Positions 16,962 to 25,969 of a DNA stretch of 64,000 bases are shown one piece after another. The DNA is taken from assembly GCA_964566175.1 (NCBI GenBank), contig CAZMHU010000004.1, positions 25,046 to 89,045 of the forward strand, in the 5' to 3' direction. The notes under the pieces are model-generated. The model ran no database searches, was not told the origin of the DNA, and worked only from the letters and a program-made list of their open reading frames with translations. This DNA is from SIG589 sp964566175 (GTDB taxonomy: Bacteria; Bacillota; Clostridia; Oscillospirales; Acutalibacteraceae). The translations under genes were made by a program, and so were the position numbers. The first letter of the stretch is position 1. Every line of letters starts with the position of its first letter.

Positions 16962-18553
16962 AATTCACATATCCGCTGTGTGACGAGCCTGCCGTGAAGG
17001 GTGTTACACTGTCGGTAAAACGTGGCGAATTTATAGGCGTTTGCGGTGCGACCGGTTGCGGAAAAACAACGCTTTTGCGTTTGCTCAAACGTGAGATTTC
17101 TCCTGTGGGCGAGATTTCAGGCAACGTCCTTATCGAGGGAACGCCGATAGGCGATTTGAGTGATGTTCGCTCTGCCTGCGATATCGGTTTTGTAATGCAA
17201 AATCCCGAACATCAAGCTGTTACCGATAAGGTCTGGCACGAACTTGCTTTCGGGCTTGAAAATATGAACATTCCGCAGAGCGAAATTGCACGGCGTGTTG
17301 CCGAAACTGCAGCATACTTCGGAATAGAGGATTGGTTTGATAAAAACGTATGCGAACTTTCGGGCGGTCAAAAGCAGTTGCTCAATTTAGCGTCGGTTAC
17401 GATAATGCGACCCAAGATACTAATACTCGATGAACCCACGTCACAACTTGACCCTATCGCCGCCGCCGAATTTACCGCAACTCTTAAAAAACTCAATAGA
17501 GAACTTGCCCTGACGGTTATAATCGCCGAGCATCGGCTTGAGGATATTATACCCGAATGTGACCGTTTGCTTGTGCTTGACGGTGGCGGCGCGTTTGTTT
17601 TTGATACACCGCAAAACGTCATAGAAAAACTGCCTGAAAACTCGCCGATTTTAAATTTGATGCCGTCGGCGGCAAGGCTTTATAAACGTGTAGGCGGAAA
17701 GGGAAGTGCTCCGCTTTCGGTGCGTCAGGGAAGAAATTTTGTGGAAAACGGTTTCGGTAACGATATAAAAAGTATCAAAATACCCGATTATACCCACAGC
17801 GAGTCCTGTGCACTCGAGTTTTCAAAAACGTTTTTTCGGTACGGTCGCAATCTGCCCGATGTGCTTTGCGGACTTTCACTTAAAGTCTACGAGGACGAAA
17901 TCTTTTGCATTTTGGGCGGTAACGGTTCTGGAAAAACAACGGCGCTTTCGGCTGCGGCGGGACTTATAAAACCGTACAGCGGAAAAATTTCGGTTTTCGG
18001 AAAACGGATTGAGTCTTATGAAAATCAGTCGCTTTACAAAAACTGTCTTGCGTTGTTGCCGCAGGATGTCCAAACTGTTTTCTTGAAGAATACCGTGCGG
18101 GAAGAATTAGGCAGTACAGAGCCGCCTTTTGATATTTCTCGGCTTTATTCCAAACATCCGTATGACCTCTCGGGCGGCGAGCAACAACTTTTAGCACTTG
18201 CAAAGGTGATTTCCGGTAAGCCTCGCCTTTTGCTGATGGATGAACCCACAAAGGGACTTGATGCAAACGCAAAGCAGGAACTTATAAAGATAATAAGAAA
18301 ACTTAAATCGGACGGTGTTACTGTTGTCATCGTGACGCACGATGTTGAATTTGCGGCAGCGTGTGCCAACCGATGTGCTCTGTTTTTTAGGGGGGGAACG
18401 GTGTCGTGCGGTGTACCTAACGAATTTTTTGCAAAAAACAGTTTTTACACCACAGCAATAAGCCGAATGACAAGCGGTTATTACGATAATGCCGTTTCGG
18501 TTGACGATGCCGCCGTTCTTTGCACTTTGAACGGCAAAAAGGACGGTGTGTAG
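16934..18553 (+). CDS. ecfA: fused two-domain ECF transporter ATPase (EcfA-EcfA')
   Basis: A 539-residue protein with two ABC domains in tandem. Domain 1 (1-235) has GATGCGKTT at 38-46, ELSGGQKQLLNLAS and LILDEPTSQLDP. Domain 2 (about 290-525) has GGNGSGKTT, DLSGGEQQLLALAK and LLMDEPTKGLD. Most ECF systems carry two separate ATPases; here they are fused. GTG 16934 is preceded by GGGAGG at 7 bases and gives the usual N-terminus; ATG 16919 and the longer frame to 16817 are less likely. A G7 run at 18390-18396 lies near the 3' end and reads through in frame. Confidence 0.9.
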   Translation: MEILKIENLKFTYPLCDEPAVKGVTLSVKRGEFIGVCGATGCGKTTLLRLLKREISPVGEISGNVLIEGTPIGDLSDVRSACDIGFVMQNPEHQAVTDKVWHELAFGLENMNIPQSEIARRVAETAAYFGIEDWFDKNVCELSGGQKQLLNLASVTIMRPKILILDEPTSQLDPIAAAEFTATLKKLNRELALTVIIAEHRLEDIIPECDRLLVLDGGGAFVFDTPQNVIEKLPENSPILNLMPSAARLYKRVGGKGSAPLSVRQGRNFVENGFGNDIKSIKIPDYTHSESCALEFSKTFFRYGRNLPDVLCGLSLKVYEDEIFCILGGNGSGKTTALSAAAGLIKPYSGKISVFGKRIESYENQSLYKNCLALLPQDVQTVFLKNTVREELGSTEPPFDISRLYSKHPYDLSGGEQQLLALAKVISGKPRLLLMDEPTKGLDANAKQELIKIIRKLKSDGVTVVIVTHDVEFAAACANRCALFFRGGTVSCGVPNEFFAKNSFYTTAISRMTSGYYDNAVSVDDAAVLCTLNGKKDGV

Positions 18554-19241
18554 TTTGATTGTTGTAAAAAACGAAAAACTCCGCCGAACAATAAAAATAG
18601 CAGTACCCTTTGCGGTAGTTCCGCTTTTGGTCTGGCTCGGTGCAACGGTTTTTGAAGAAAAAAGTCATCTTTATGTGTCGTTCGGCGTTGCGGTTTTTTC
18701 TCTGCTTTTGTTTGTTGCGGGGTTTGAAAAAAAGAAAGTCGGCTCACGGCGGGCGGTTTTGACGGCTGTTATGACGGCGCTGTGTGTTGTCGGCAGGTTT
18801 ATTCCGTTTTTTAAACCTATAACCGCAATAACGGTAATATCGGCAATGTATCTCGGTGCCGAGAGCGGGTTTTCGGTCGGCGCGATGTCGGCACTTATAT
18901 CGAATTTTTATTTCGGGCAAGGTCCGTGGACACCCTTTCAGATGTTGAGTTGGGGGCTTATCGGACTCTTTGCGGGATATCTTTCGAAACCTCTCAAAAA
19001 AAGCAAAGTGTTTTTGCTTTCATACGGACTTGTTTCGGGAGTGGCGTTTTCGTTTATAATGGACGTATGGACGGTGCTTTGGTATAACGGCGATTTCAGT
19101 GTAAAACTTTACCTTGCGGCACTGGTAACGGCGATACCAAACACTGTTTTATACGCCGTTTCAAACTTTCTTTTCCTTTTGCTTCTCTCAAAACCGTTCG
19201 GAGAAAAACTCGAGCGTATAAAGTTGAAATACGGAGTATAG
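18546..19241 (+). CDS. ECF transporter S component, predicted cobalamin-specific (CbrT-like role)
   Basis: A 231-residue membrane protein with about six to seven hydrophobic segments and the S-component pattern (AVLTAVMTALCVVGRFIPFF, then an Ala/Gly-rich helix GAMSALISNFYFGQGPWTPF). It would bind the vitamin in the membrane and dock with EcfT. The start is GTG 18546, overlapping the ATPase stop; TTG 18555 is possible. Specificity for B12 is inferred from the upstream riboswitch and the transcobalamin-like partners, not from a ligand motif I can read. Confidence 0.8.
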   Translation: MCSLIVVKNEKLRRTIKIAVPFAVVPLLVWLGATVFEEKSHLYVSFGVAVFSLLLFVAGFEKKKVGSRRAVLTAVMTALCVVGRFIPFFKPITAITVISAMYLGAESGFSVGAMSALISNFYFGQGPWTPFQMLSWGLIGLFAGYLSKPLKKSKVFLLSYGLVSGVAFSFIMDVWTVLWYNGDFSVKLYLAALVTAIPNTVLYAVSNFLFLLLLSKPFGEKLERIKLKYGV

Positions 19242-19243
19242 TT

Positions 19244-19528
19244 ATGGATATTAAAAAATACGGTTATTCCTTTTTTCAAAACAGGGATTGCGAATATTTT
19301 CCCTGTCATATCGCTGCCGACGTTGACAACTTTAACTGTCTGTTTTGTTACTGCCCGCTGTATACTTTGGGTGACGGTTGCGGCGGAAATTTTAAATTTA
19401 CCGAAAATGGTATTAAAGATTGCAGTGATTGCCTTGTTTGTCACGCTCCGAATGCCATGGAATATATTAAAACAAAATTTCCCGAGATAAGCTGTCTTGA
19501 AAAATCAAAGCGAAAGGATATAATATAA
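19244..19528 (+). CDS. cysteine-rich small-domain protein (cobalamin-associated family)
   Basis: A 94-residue cytosolic protein with a dense set of cysteines (ECEYFPC-like start, FNCLFCYCPLY, CGGNF, DCSDCLVCHAP), matching the Cys_rich_small family. Members of that family often sit in cobalamin biosynthesis or uptake loci. It may bind a metal or cluster; the exact role is unknown. It begins 2 bases after the S component and so closes the B12 operon. Confidence 0.75.
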   Translation: MDIKKYGYSFFQNRDCEYFPCHIAADVDNFNCLFCYCPLYTLGDGCGGNFKFTENGIKDCSDCLVCHAPNAMEYIKTKFPEISCLEKSKRKDII

Positions 19529-19550
19529 TTCGGAAAGTGAGGAGAGCGTT

Positions 19551-20336
19551 ATGTCGGATTATTTCAGAGAACTGCGAAATGAAGTTGACGCTTTTATTAA
19601 ACCGAGTCTTAACTTTTTACCCCACCTTCACGATGTTGTGGAACTTTGCTTTGTTCTTTCCGGTGAGGGTGTGGCATATTGTGACGGTAAAAAATACAAT
19701 CTCAAAAAGGGCGATGCTTTTTTTGTTTTTCCAAATCAGGTACACAGTTTTGAAAATTTTACCGACGGGAAGTATTATGTTGCCATTATCCCACAGTATG
19801 TTTTGACCGATTACGGAAATGTTTTAAAAGAAAAAGTTCCCGGTTGTTCGTGTATATCACTCTTAAACCCTTTCAGTGTTTCGGTTCTCTTAAAAGTTAT
19901 GTGTGAAGAAGTGGCGAAAGAACACGACAGGGGCGTTTTAAAGGGACTTGCATCGGCGCTTTTCGGTGCTGTCGTCAGAGAGTGTTCGCTTGTCGAAAGC
20001 ACGCCGTCAAATACGGTTTCGGCGGTGTTGGAATACTGTCACACACACTACAAGGACGAAATTTCGATTTCCGATATAGCGGAACACATATATGTCAGTG
20101 AGGGCACGGTTTCTCGGGTGTTTTCGAAAAAGTTGAATTTGAGTTTCAACAATTATATAAATTCTCTGCGAATATCGGAGTTTTTAAGACTTGTAAAAAA
20201 CGAAGTTTTTTCAGTGACAAGTGCTGCGTATGCAGCCGGGTTTACAAATCTTCGCACATTCAACAGAGCGTTTAAAAAGATATATAAAATACCACCTACG
20301 GAGTATATAGGAAAAAATCCGCCGAACGGAAAATAG
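19551..20336 (+). CDS. AraC-family transcriptional regulator
   Basis: A 261-residue regulator. An N-terminal cupin sensor (about 1-140; HLHDVVELCFVLSGEG, KKGDAFFVFPNQVHSF) is followed by a C-terminal double helix-turn-helix (about 160-258; ISISDIAEHIYVSEGTVSRV and SAAYAAGFTNLRTFNRAFKK). GAGGAG lies 5 bases before ATG 19551. It is 22 bases after the B12 operon and convergent with the GH3 gene across one terminator. Sensors of this type usually bind sugars, and the neighbouring glucosidase is a plausible target; that link is inference. Confidence 0.88.
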   Translation: MSDYFRELRNEVDAFIKPSLNFLPHLHDVVELCFVLSGEGVAYCDGKKYNLKKGDAFFVFPNQVHSFENFTDGKYYVAIIPQYVLTDYGNVLKEKVPGCSCISLLNPFSVSVLLKVMCEEVAKEHDRGVLKGLASALFGAVVRECSLVESTPSNTVSAVLEYCHTHYKDEISISDIAEHIYVSEGTVSRVFSKKLNLSFNNYINSLRISEFLRLVKNEVFSVTSAAYAAGFTNLRTFNRAFKKIYKIPPTEYIGKNPPNGK

Positions 20337-20352
20337 TTCGGCGGATTTTTTT
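20312..20352. terminator. bidirectional terminator between araC-type gene and GH3 gene
   Basis: AATCCGCCGAAC (20316-20327) pairs perfectly with GTTCGGCGGATT (20336-20347), with an A run on the left and a T run on the right, so it serves both converging genes. It overlaps the last codons of the regulator. Confidence 0.9.
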
Positions 20353-22678
20353 AATCCAATTTAAGTATCATTTCCAAAATGTTTTTGGTGCAGTATTCAA
20401 GGTGACTGCGGTCAATATATCCTTCTTTAAGACCTTCTTTGATGTGGTCGGGGAAACCGCTCGGCATATGAACGTCATTTCCGGCTTTGACAAGTTTTTT
20501 GTGGTCGCAGGGAACAAACCAGTCGGAAGTTATCATTCCTTTAAAGCCCCATTCGCCACGCAGTATGCCGTCAAGTTGCTCGCCGCTTTCGCAGCAACGT
20601 CTGCCGTTTATGATATTATACGATGTCATAATTGTCCACGGGTCGGATGTTTTAACGCATATTTCAAACGGTTTTAAGTATATCTCGCGCAGTGCACGCT
20701 CGGAAAGGCGGCTGTCGCTGTAAAAACGGTTGGTTTCCTTGTTGTTACAGGCAAAATGTTTAACTGAGCAGGCAATACGCTGACTCTGTATACCCTTTAT
20801 CTTTGCCGCACCCATAACACCCGCAATCAGCGGGTCTTCGCTGAAATATTCAAAGTTTCTTCCGCAAAGCGGGTTGCGATGAATGTTAATGGCGGGAGTT
20901 AACCACACGGCAAGACCGTTTTCTTTACATTCGATTGCTCCGATTTTTCCCATTTCGTAAAGAATATCCGGATTCCAGGTGCAGGCAAGCAACGTTGCAC
21001 AGGGAAGTGCGGTTGTGGGAATTCCCAAATTGGGGTCAAGTCTAACTCCGGCAGGGCCGTCTACCGTCATAAGTGACGGTATTTGCAAGCGCCAGTTGTC
21101 GCCGAAGCCTGCCGTGTTGGCAGTGCCCTTTGAGGGGCAACCGCTCATAAGCCATGTGAGTTCGTCGTCGGTGAGTTGTGAAATAAATTCGTCGATAGAA
21201 ATTTCTCCGCTCGCAACTTTAGCAAAGGGAACGCGTGCGCTGTCGTCGTTTTTCGGCGAGAAAGGATTTTTCGGACGCTTGATATCACATTCTTCAATCG
21301 GGAAACTCGGAAGTTCTTCGTATTCTCCGTTTGAAAGCAGACGCTTTTTAAGCGCATTCGGGGCGCATTTTTGAGTCAACTGCTCCGTAATGATAAATTC
21401 GCTCTCAACGGTGTATTTGTAATCGGCGGCAGTCAAATTACGGCTACTGTTTCCTACAAAGAATGTGTATTCGCCGCCCTCAAGGATATATGCCGACATT
21501 TGGCATTTGCCGAGGTCGTCATAACTTGACATATCCGAAATATTAAATTCGAGAACGATTTTTTCCTCTTCGGCGGGTGCCAGCAAGCGGGTCTTTTGGA
21601 ATGCGACAAGTTCAATGCTCGGCTTGCCGAGTTTGCCCTGCGGAGCGGAATAGTAGCACTGAACAACCTCTTTGCCCGAAAGAGTTCCTGTGTTTTTAAC
21701 TGTTGTAGTTACAACGATTTTCTCGCCGCGTTTTTCGGCTGTCGGTTTGGAAATATCAAACGTCGTGTAGGAAAGTCCGTAACCGAACGGATAAATAACT
21801 TTATCTTTTGCTGAGGGAATTGTTTCAAAATAACGGTAGCCGACATAAACATCTTCAAAATAGTCAACGTAATCGTTGCTCTCGTTAAAGGTATCGGCAG
21901 AGGGATAATCGTCAAATGATGCGGCAAAAGTATCGGTGAGTTTGCCGGATGGGTTAACATCACCGCAAAGAATATCGGCGATAGCCAAACCGCTTTCCTG
22001 ACCAGCCTGCCAAGCAAGCAGTGCGGCGTCGAGTGAATATTTTTTAATCCAAGAGGTGTCAACCATTCCGCCTACGTTAAGCACGGCAACAACACGGTTG
22101 AAACGCGCGGTAACATCGGCAACGAGTTTTTCTTCCGTGTCGGTGAGCAAAAAATCACCCTCGTTCTTGACGCGGTCGTCACCCTCGCAGGAGTAGCGGC
22201 TTATTACTATAACAGCCGTATCGGCGTTTTCCGCCGCAGACTCAAGGAGTTCACTCGGCAACTCTATCTCGGCTGTCGGGCGTTCGTCGTTAAGGTTTCC
22301 GTGTTCGCAAACATAGTTGTAATAATATTCCGAAAGAGGACGGTAAATCGCAACCTTTGGTTCTTTGAGTGCAAAACCCTCGTAGACATTGCGGAAGTAT
22401 TCGGGGTATACGTGTCCGCTTCCGCCACCGACATATACGTGGTCGATACTTCCGACACCGAAGAGCGCAACACGGCTGCCCACTTTCAAGGGAAGAACAC
22501 CGTTGTTTTCGAGCAATACCATACCTTCACAGGCGGCGTTGCGGGAGAGTTCAATATGTTTTGCCGAGCCCGTAAGACGTTCACCGTTTTCGCCCAGTCC
22601 AAAGGTCAGACTGTTGTTGTAGCGCACCCAGCGTCCGCGTTCGGCGGATTCGGATTTTTTCAGATGAAGATTATTCAT
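20351..22678 (-). CDS. GH3 beta-glucosidase with reversed domain order
   Basis: A 775-residue glycoside hydrolase with no signal peptide, so cytosolic. The usual GH3 order is inverted: the C-terminal-type alpha/beta sandwich comes first (about 25-240, CEGMVLLENNGVLPLK), then a fibronectin-III-like domain (about 310-420), and the catalytic TIM barrel is last (about 490-770; MTVDGPAGVRL, SVKHFACNNKE, and the nucleophile Asp in GMITSDWF). This permuted layout is known from Ruminococcus albus and Butyrivibrio beta-glucosidases. AAGGATG precedes the ATG. It probably hydrolyses short beta-glucosides; the exact substrate is not readable. Confidence 0.9.
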   Translation of the reverse strand: MNNLHLKKSESAERGRWVRYNNSLTFGLGENGERLTGSAKHIELSRNAACEGMVLLENNGVLPLKVGSRVALFGVGSIDHVYVGGGSGHVYPEYFRNVYEGFALKEPKVAIYRPLSEYYYNYVCEHGNLNDERPTAEIELPSELLESAAENADTAVIVISRYSCEGDDRVKNEGDFLLTDTEEKLVADVTARFNRVVAVLNVGGMVDTSWIKKYSLDAALLAWQAGQESGLAIADILCGDVNPSGKLTDTFAASFDDYPSADTFNESNDYVDYFEDVYVGYRYFETIPSAKDKVIYPFGYGLSYTTFDISKPTAEKRGEKIVVTTTVKNTGTLSGKEVVQCYYSAPQGKLGKPSIELVAFQKTRLLAPAEEEKIVLEFNISDMSSYDDLGKCQMSAYILEGGEYTFFVGNSSRNLTAADYKYTVESEFIITEQLTQKCAPNALKKRLLSNGEYEELPSFPIEECDIKRPKNPFSPKNDDSARVPFAKVASGEISIDEFISQLTDDELTWLMSGCPSKGTANTAGFGDNWRLQIPSLMTVDGPAGVRLDPNLGIPTTALPCATLLACTWNPDILYEMGKIGAIECKENGLAVWLTPAINIHRNPLCGRNFEYFSEDPLIAGVMGAAKIKGIQSQRIACSVKHFACNNKETNRFYSDSRLSERALREIYLKPFEICVKTSDPWTIMTSYNIINGRRCCESGEQLDGILRGEWGFKGMITSDWFVPCDHKKLVKAGNDVHMPSGFPDHIKEGLKEGYIDRSHLEYCTKNILEMILKLD

Positions 22679-22987
22679 AGCAACACATCCTTAAATATTT
22701 TTGATTTCAAGACAATGATAGGTAAAAAAACGGCGTATTACAAGTAAAATAATGCGGGTTATTAGACAAAAAACAGCATTATTTATTAAACGTTCGGTTT
22801 GTATAACGTATTACAACGCCTGAAAAACAGTCTTTTTCGGGAAAGGTTGCATCTTTGAATATGAATTTCATTAGTTGTTGCAAAAATTTGTATTATGTAT
22901 TATAATAATTAGAAAATGCGGGATTGTGGTTTTTTATTTATGCAACCCTATAAATAAATTTTACTTGGCAGAGGGGAAGTAATTACT
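22679..22987. promoter_or_regulatory. divergent intergenic region with promoter for the polysaccharide locus
   Basis: The gap between the GH3 gene (leftward) and the aminotransferase gene (rightward). On the plus strand TTGCAA (22878-22883), a 17-base spacer and a perfect TATAAT (22901-22906) form a strong predicted promoter; GCAGAGGGGAAG near 22970 is the ribosome site. A leftward promoter for GH3 must also lie here, but I see no clear consensus. No small gene is visible. Confidence 0.65.
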
Positions 22988-24205
22988 ATGTCGGAAAATA
23001 AAATGTCTGTACCGTTTAGTCCGCCTGACATAACCGAAGCGGAAATAGGGGAAGTAGCCGAGGCATTGCGTTCCGGTTGGATAACGACCGGCCCGAGAAC
23101 AAAGCAACTCGAAAAACGGATTGCCGAATGGATAGGTACAGAACGCTGTGTTTGCCTCAACTCTCAAACCGCCTGTGCCGAAATGGCGCTACGCTTGCTC
23201 GAAATAGGCGAGGGGGACGAGGTTTGCGTTCCGGCATATACTTATACCGCAACTGCGTCGGTCGTTGACCACGTTGGCGCACGTATTGTGATGATTGACT
23301 GCCAAAAAGACAGTTTTGAAATGGACTACGATGCCCTTGAAGCCGCAATAACCGAGCGTACAAAGGTGATAATTCCCGTTGACCTCGGCGGTGTTCCGTG
23401 TAATTACAGCCGAATTTTCGAAATAGTCAATAAAAAGAAAAACCTGTTTAAGCCCTGTGGGGAAATTCAACAAGCGCTTGGTAGAATTGCGGTTTGTGCC
23501 GATACGGCACACGCGTTCGGTGCGAAACTCGATGATAGTATGATAGGCTCGGTTGCCGATTTTTCGAGTTTCAGTTTTCACGCCGTTAAAAACTTCACAA
23601 CGGCAGAGGGCGGTGCTTTGACCTGGAAAACCATTGACGGCGTGGATAATGATGAGATATATCGCAGACTTCAACTTTTCTCGCTTCACGGTCAGTCAAA
23701 GGATGCTCTTGCAAAAACCAAACTCGGTGCTTGGGAATACGATATTGTCGGTACGTGGTATAAATGTAATATGACTGATGTTGCGGCTGCAATAGGTCTT
23801 AAACAGTTTGAGCGGTATCCTGCAATGCTCGCTCGCAGAAAAGAAATTATCGAAAAGTACGACGCGGCACTTCACCCGCTTTCGGTTGAGACACTTGAAC
23901 ACTATAATTCCAAACACACTTCTTCGGGTCACCTTTATATCACCCGCGTGCCGAATATCACCGCCGAACAGCGCAGTGATATCATAATCAAAATGGCACA
24001 GCGAGGCATCGCCTGCAATGTTCATTATAAACCGTTGCCTATGCACACGGCTTATAAAAAACTCGGTTTTGACATTGCCGATTACCCGAACGCATATGCG
24101 CATTTCGCAAATGAGATTACTCTCCCGCTTCACACCTGTTTAAAGGATGAAGAGGTTGAGTATGTTATTGAAAATTATATCGATATCTTGAAAGAGTATA
24201 TATAG
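22988..24205 (+). CDS. DegT/DnrJ/EryC1/StrS-family sugar aminotransferase
   Basis: A 405-residue PLP enzyme of the family that transaminates keto-sugar nucleotides. The predicted PLP lysine is K201 in SFHAVKNFTTAEGGAL, with CADTAHAFGA just before it. N-terminal FSPPDITEAEIGEVAEAL and SGWITTGPRTKQLE are family hallmarks. It is the first gene of the polysaccharide operon. The 4,6-dehydratase that normally supplies its substrate is not in this window. The product would be an amino sugar nucleotide, a likely acceptor for the ligases or GNAT encoded next. Confidence 0.92.
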   Translation: MSENKMSVPFSPPDITEAEIGEVAEALRSGWITTGPRTKQLEKRIAEWIGTERCVCLNSQTACAEMALRLLEIGEGDEVCVPAYTYTATASVVDHVGARIVMIDCQKDSFEMDYDALEAAITERTKVIIPVDLGGVPCNYSRIFEIVNKKKNLFKPCGEIQQALGRIAVCADTAHAFGAKLDDSMIGSVADFSSFSFHAVKNFTTAEGGALTWKTIDGVDNDEIYRRLQLFSLHGQSKDALAKTKLGAWEYDIVGTWYKCNMTDVAAAIGLKQFERYPAMLARRKEIIEKYDAALHPLSVETLEHYNSKHTSSGHLYITRVPNITAEQRSDIIIKMAQRGIACNVHYKPLPMHTAYKKLGFDIADYPNAYAHFANEITLPLHTCLKDEEVEYVIENYIDILKEYI

Positions 24206-24224
24206 AAAGAGATACGAGGATAGT

Positions 24225-25427
24225 ATGAAAAAGGTACTAATCATCGGGGCGGGCTTTTTACAGGATTTTGTAATACGCAAAGCCAAAAGTATGGGTTATG
24301 AAACATATGCGGTCGATGCCGATGAAAATGCTGTCGGCTTTCGCAGTGCGGATAAGCACGCGGTTATAAATATTGTCGACGAAAAGGCTTGCCTTGATTA
24401 TGCGAGAAAAGAGAATATCGACGGCGTTTTGACCGCCGCAACCGATTACGGTGTTTTGACCGCCGCCTATATAGCGCGCGAGTTGAACTTATCGGGACTT
24501 GATTATGAAGTTGCCAAACTCATAAAAAACAAATACCGCGTTCGCAAACGTCTGTTTGAGGCGCAGGTTGACGATACCGAGCAGGCGTATGAGGTTGACG
24601 TAACGACCGATATTTCCACTCTGCGTGAAAGTCTGGCGTTCCCCGTTATGGTAAAACCGTGTGACGGTTCGGGCAGTAGGGGTGCCGCGAGGGTTGATTG
24701 TTTTGAACAACTCGCTTTTGCCTGTGAGAGCGCAATGTCCACATCTATAACCCACCGTGCCGAGATTGAAACTTTTATCGTCGGCAAGGAATACGGTGCG
24801 GAAAGTCTTGTGATAAACGGCGAAGTTCACGTTCTTTCAATTATGCGAAAGTGGATGACCAAGCCGCCCTATTACGCCGAACTCGGTCACGCAATACCAA
24901 CCGACCTGCCTCCGGATGTCGAAGAAAAGGCAAGGCGCTGTGTTGAAAATGCAATAAAGGCGCTGGGGGTGAATTTCGGTTCGGTTAATATGGATATGCT
25001 CATAACCGCCGATGGCAAGGTTCATATTGTTGATGTCGGCGCTCGAATGGGCGGAAATATGATAGGTCCGTGTGTTATACCCTACGGCACGGGAATAGAT
25101 TATATCGCAAATATGATAAAAGCCGCTGTCGGTGACGATGTCGATTTCACACCGGCTACCCACACTGCGGTTGCAACAAGGCTTTTGGCTTTTGGAGAGA
25201 ACCAAACGGTTGAAACACTTCCCGATTTTGAGAAAATCGAAAGGGAATACGGTGTTGAAATATATCATCATATGAGTGTTGGAGACGAGATACACAAATA
25301 TCGCACCAACCTCGACGGAATGGGATATGTCATAGCACGTGATGACGATGTTACAAAGGCAACTGCGAAAGCCGAGTGCGCACTGAGGGCAGTGTATGAT
25401 TTTTTAAGAGGGGAATTAAGTCTGTGA
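24225..25427 (+). CDS. ATP-grasp ligase 1 of the polysaccharide locus
   Basis: A 400-residue ATP-grasp protein: a nucleotide-binding-like N-terminal domain (KKVLIIGAGFLQDFVIRKAK, 1-110), then the ATP-grasp fold with VMVKPCDGSGSRGAARV (about 143-160) and VDVGARMGGNMIG (about 270) for metal/ATP contacts. Such enzymes join a carboxylate to an amine or thiol through an acyl phosphate. Ribosome site GAGATACGAGG is upstream. It resembles carbamoyl-phosphate-synthase-like ligases seen in surface glycan loci; the substrates are unknown. A paralogue lies two genes on. Confidence 0.85.
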   Translation: MKKVLIIGAGFLQDFVIRKAKSMGYETYAVDADENAVGFRSADKHAVINIVDEKACLDYARKENIDGVLTAATDYGVLTAAYIARELNLSGLDYEVAKLIKNKYRVRKRLFEAQVDDTEQAYEVDVTTDISTLRESLAFPVMVKPCDGSGSRGAARVDCFEQLAFACESAMSTSITHRAEIETFIVGKEYGAESLVINGEVHVLSIMRKWMTKPPYYAELGHAIPTDLPPDVEEKARRCVENAIKALGVNFGSVNMDMLITADGKVHIVDVGARMGGNMIGPCVIPYGTGIDYIANMIKAAVGDDVDFTPATHTAVATRLLAFGENQTVETLPDFEKIEREYGVEIYHHMSVGDEIHKYRTNLDGMGYVIARDDDVTKATAKAECALRAVYDFLRGELSL

Positions 25428-25963
25428 AACCGTTATTTAAAAAGTATGATATGAACCTGTATGTTTTGAAAAGAGACAGGTTTTTGTCATACACGGATTG
25501 CGCTGCTTTACCAAAAGGTATTGAGTTTGTAATGCTGAATTATGAACTCTTGGAAAAGTTTAAAGATAGTTGTTTCGAAAATTACAAATTATGGCAAAAC
25601 ACCCTGAAATTCGGGGGGGGGGTCGTGCTAGCACTTATTGAGGGGAATATTGTCGGATACGGCCAGATTAAAACAAAAAACTGTCGGGACACCTTTTATA
25701 AAATCGGCGATCACACGGCGTATTTGAGTGCTTTTTATACAAGCACCGATTACCGCGGTCGCGGAATTTATCCTGCTGTTATAAGTCATTTGATTGAAGC
25801 CAATTCGCAATATGATGAATTTTTCATTTCTGCGTACACGACAAACAAATCATCTATAAACGGACTTACAAAGGTTGGTTTTGTTTATAAAAAAACATTA
25901 AGTTTTTTGCGGTTTGCAAAAATCACACTTAATAAATACCGTTTGTTTTCAGAAAGGAATTAG
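25424..25963 (+). CDS. GNAT N-acetyltransferase, phase-variable by G10 tract (in frame as sequenced)
   Basis: A 179-residue acetyltransferase with the acetyl-CoA loop region around FYTSTDYRGRGIYPAV (about 103-118) and a C-terminal NGLTKVGFVYKK. The GTG start overlaps the stop of the preceding gene. A run of ten G (25613-25622) encodes three glycines at about residue 63-66. Losing one G gives a stop four codons later, and gaining one gives a stop within about ten codons, so slippage would switch the enzyme off. It probably acetylates an amino sugar made by this locus; that is inference. Confidence 0.82.
   Translation: MKPLFKKYDMNLYVLKRDRFLSYTDCAALPKGIEFVMLNYELLEKFKDSCFENYKLWQNTLKFGGGVVLALIEGNIVGYGQIKTKNCRDTFYKIGDHTAYLSAFYTSTDYRGRGIYPAVISHLIEANSQYDEFFISAYTTNKSSINGLTKVGFVYKKTLSFLRFAKITLNKYRLFSERN
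25613..25622 (+). repeat. poly-G tract, G10, in GNAT gene
   Basis: Ten consecutive G inside an open reading frame. The present length keeps the frame open; 9 or 11 would truncate the protein at about residue 67-73. Confidence 0.95.
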
Positions 25964-25969
25964 CGTAAA

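Noticed and set aside
18390..18396. G7 run near the end of the fused ECF ATPase as a sixth phase-variable tract
   Set aside because: It is shorter than the others, outside the polysaccharide region, and runs of seven are not surprising in 64 kb.
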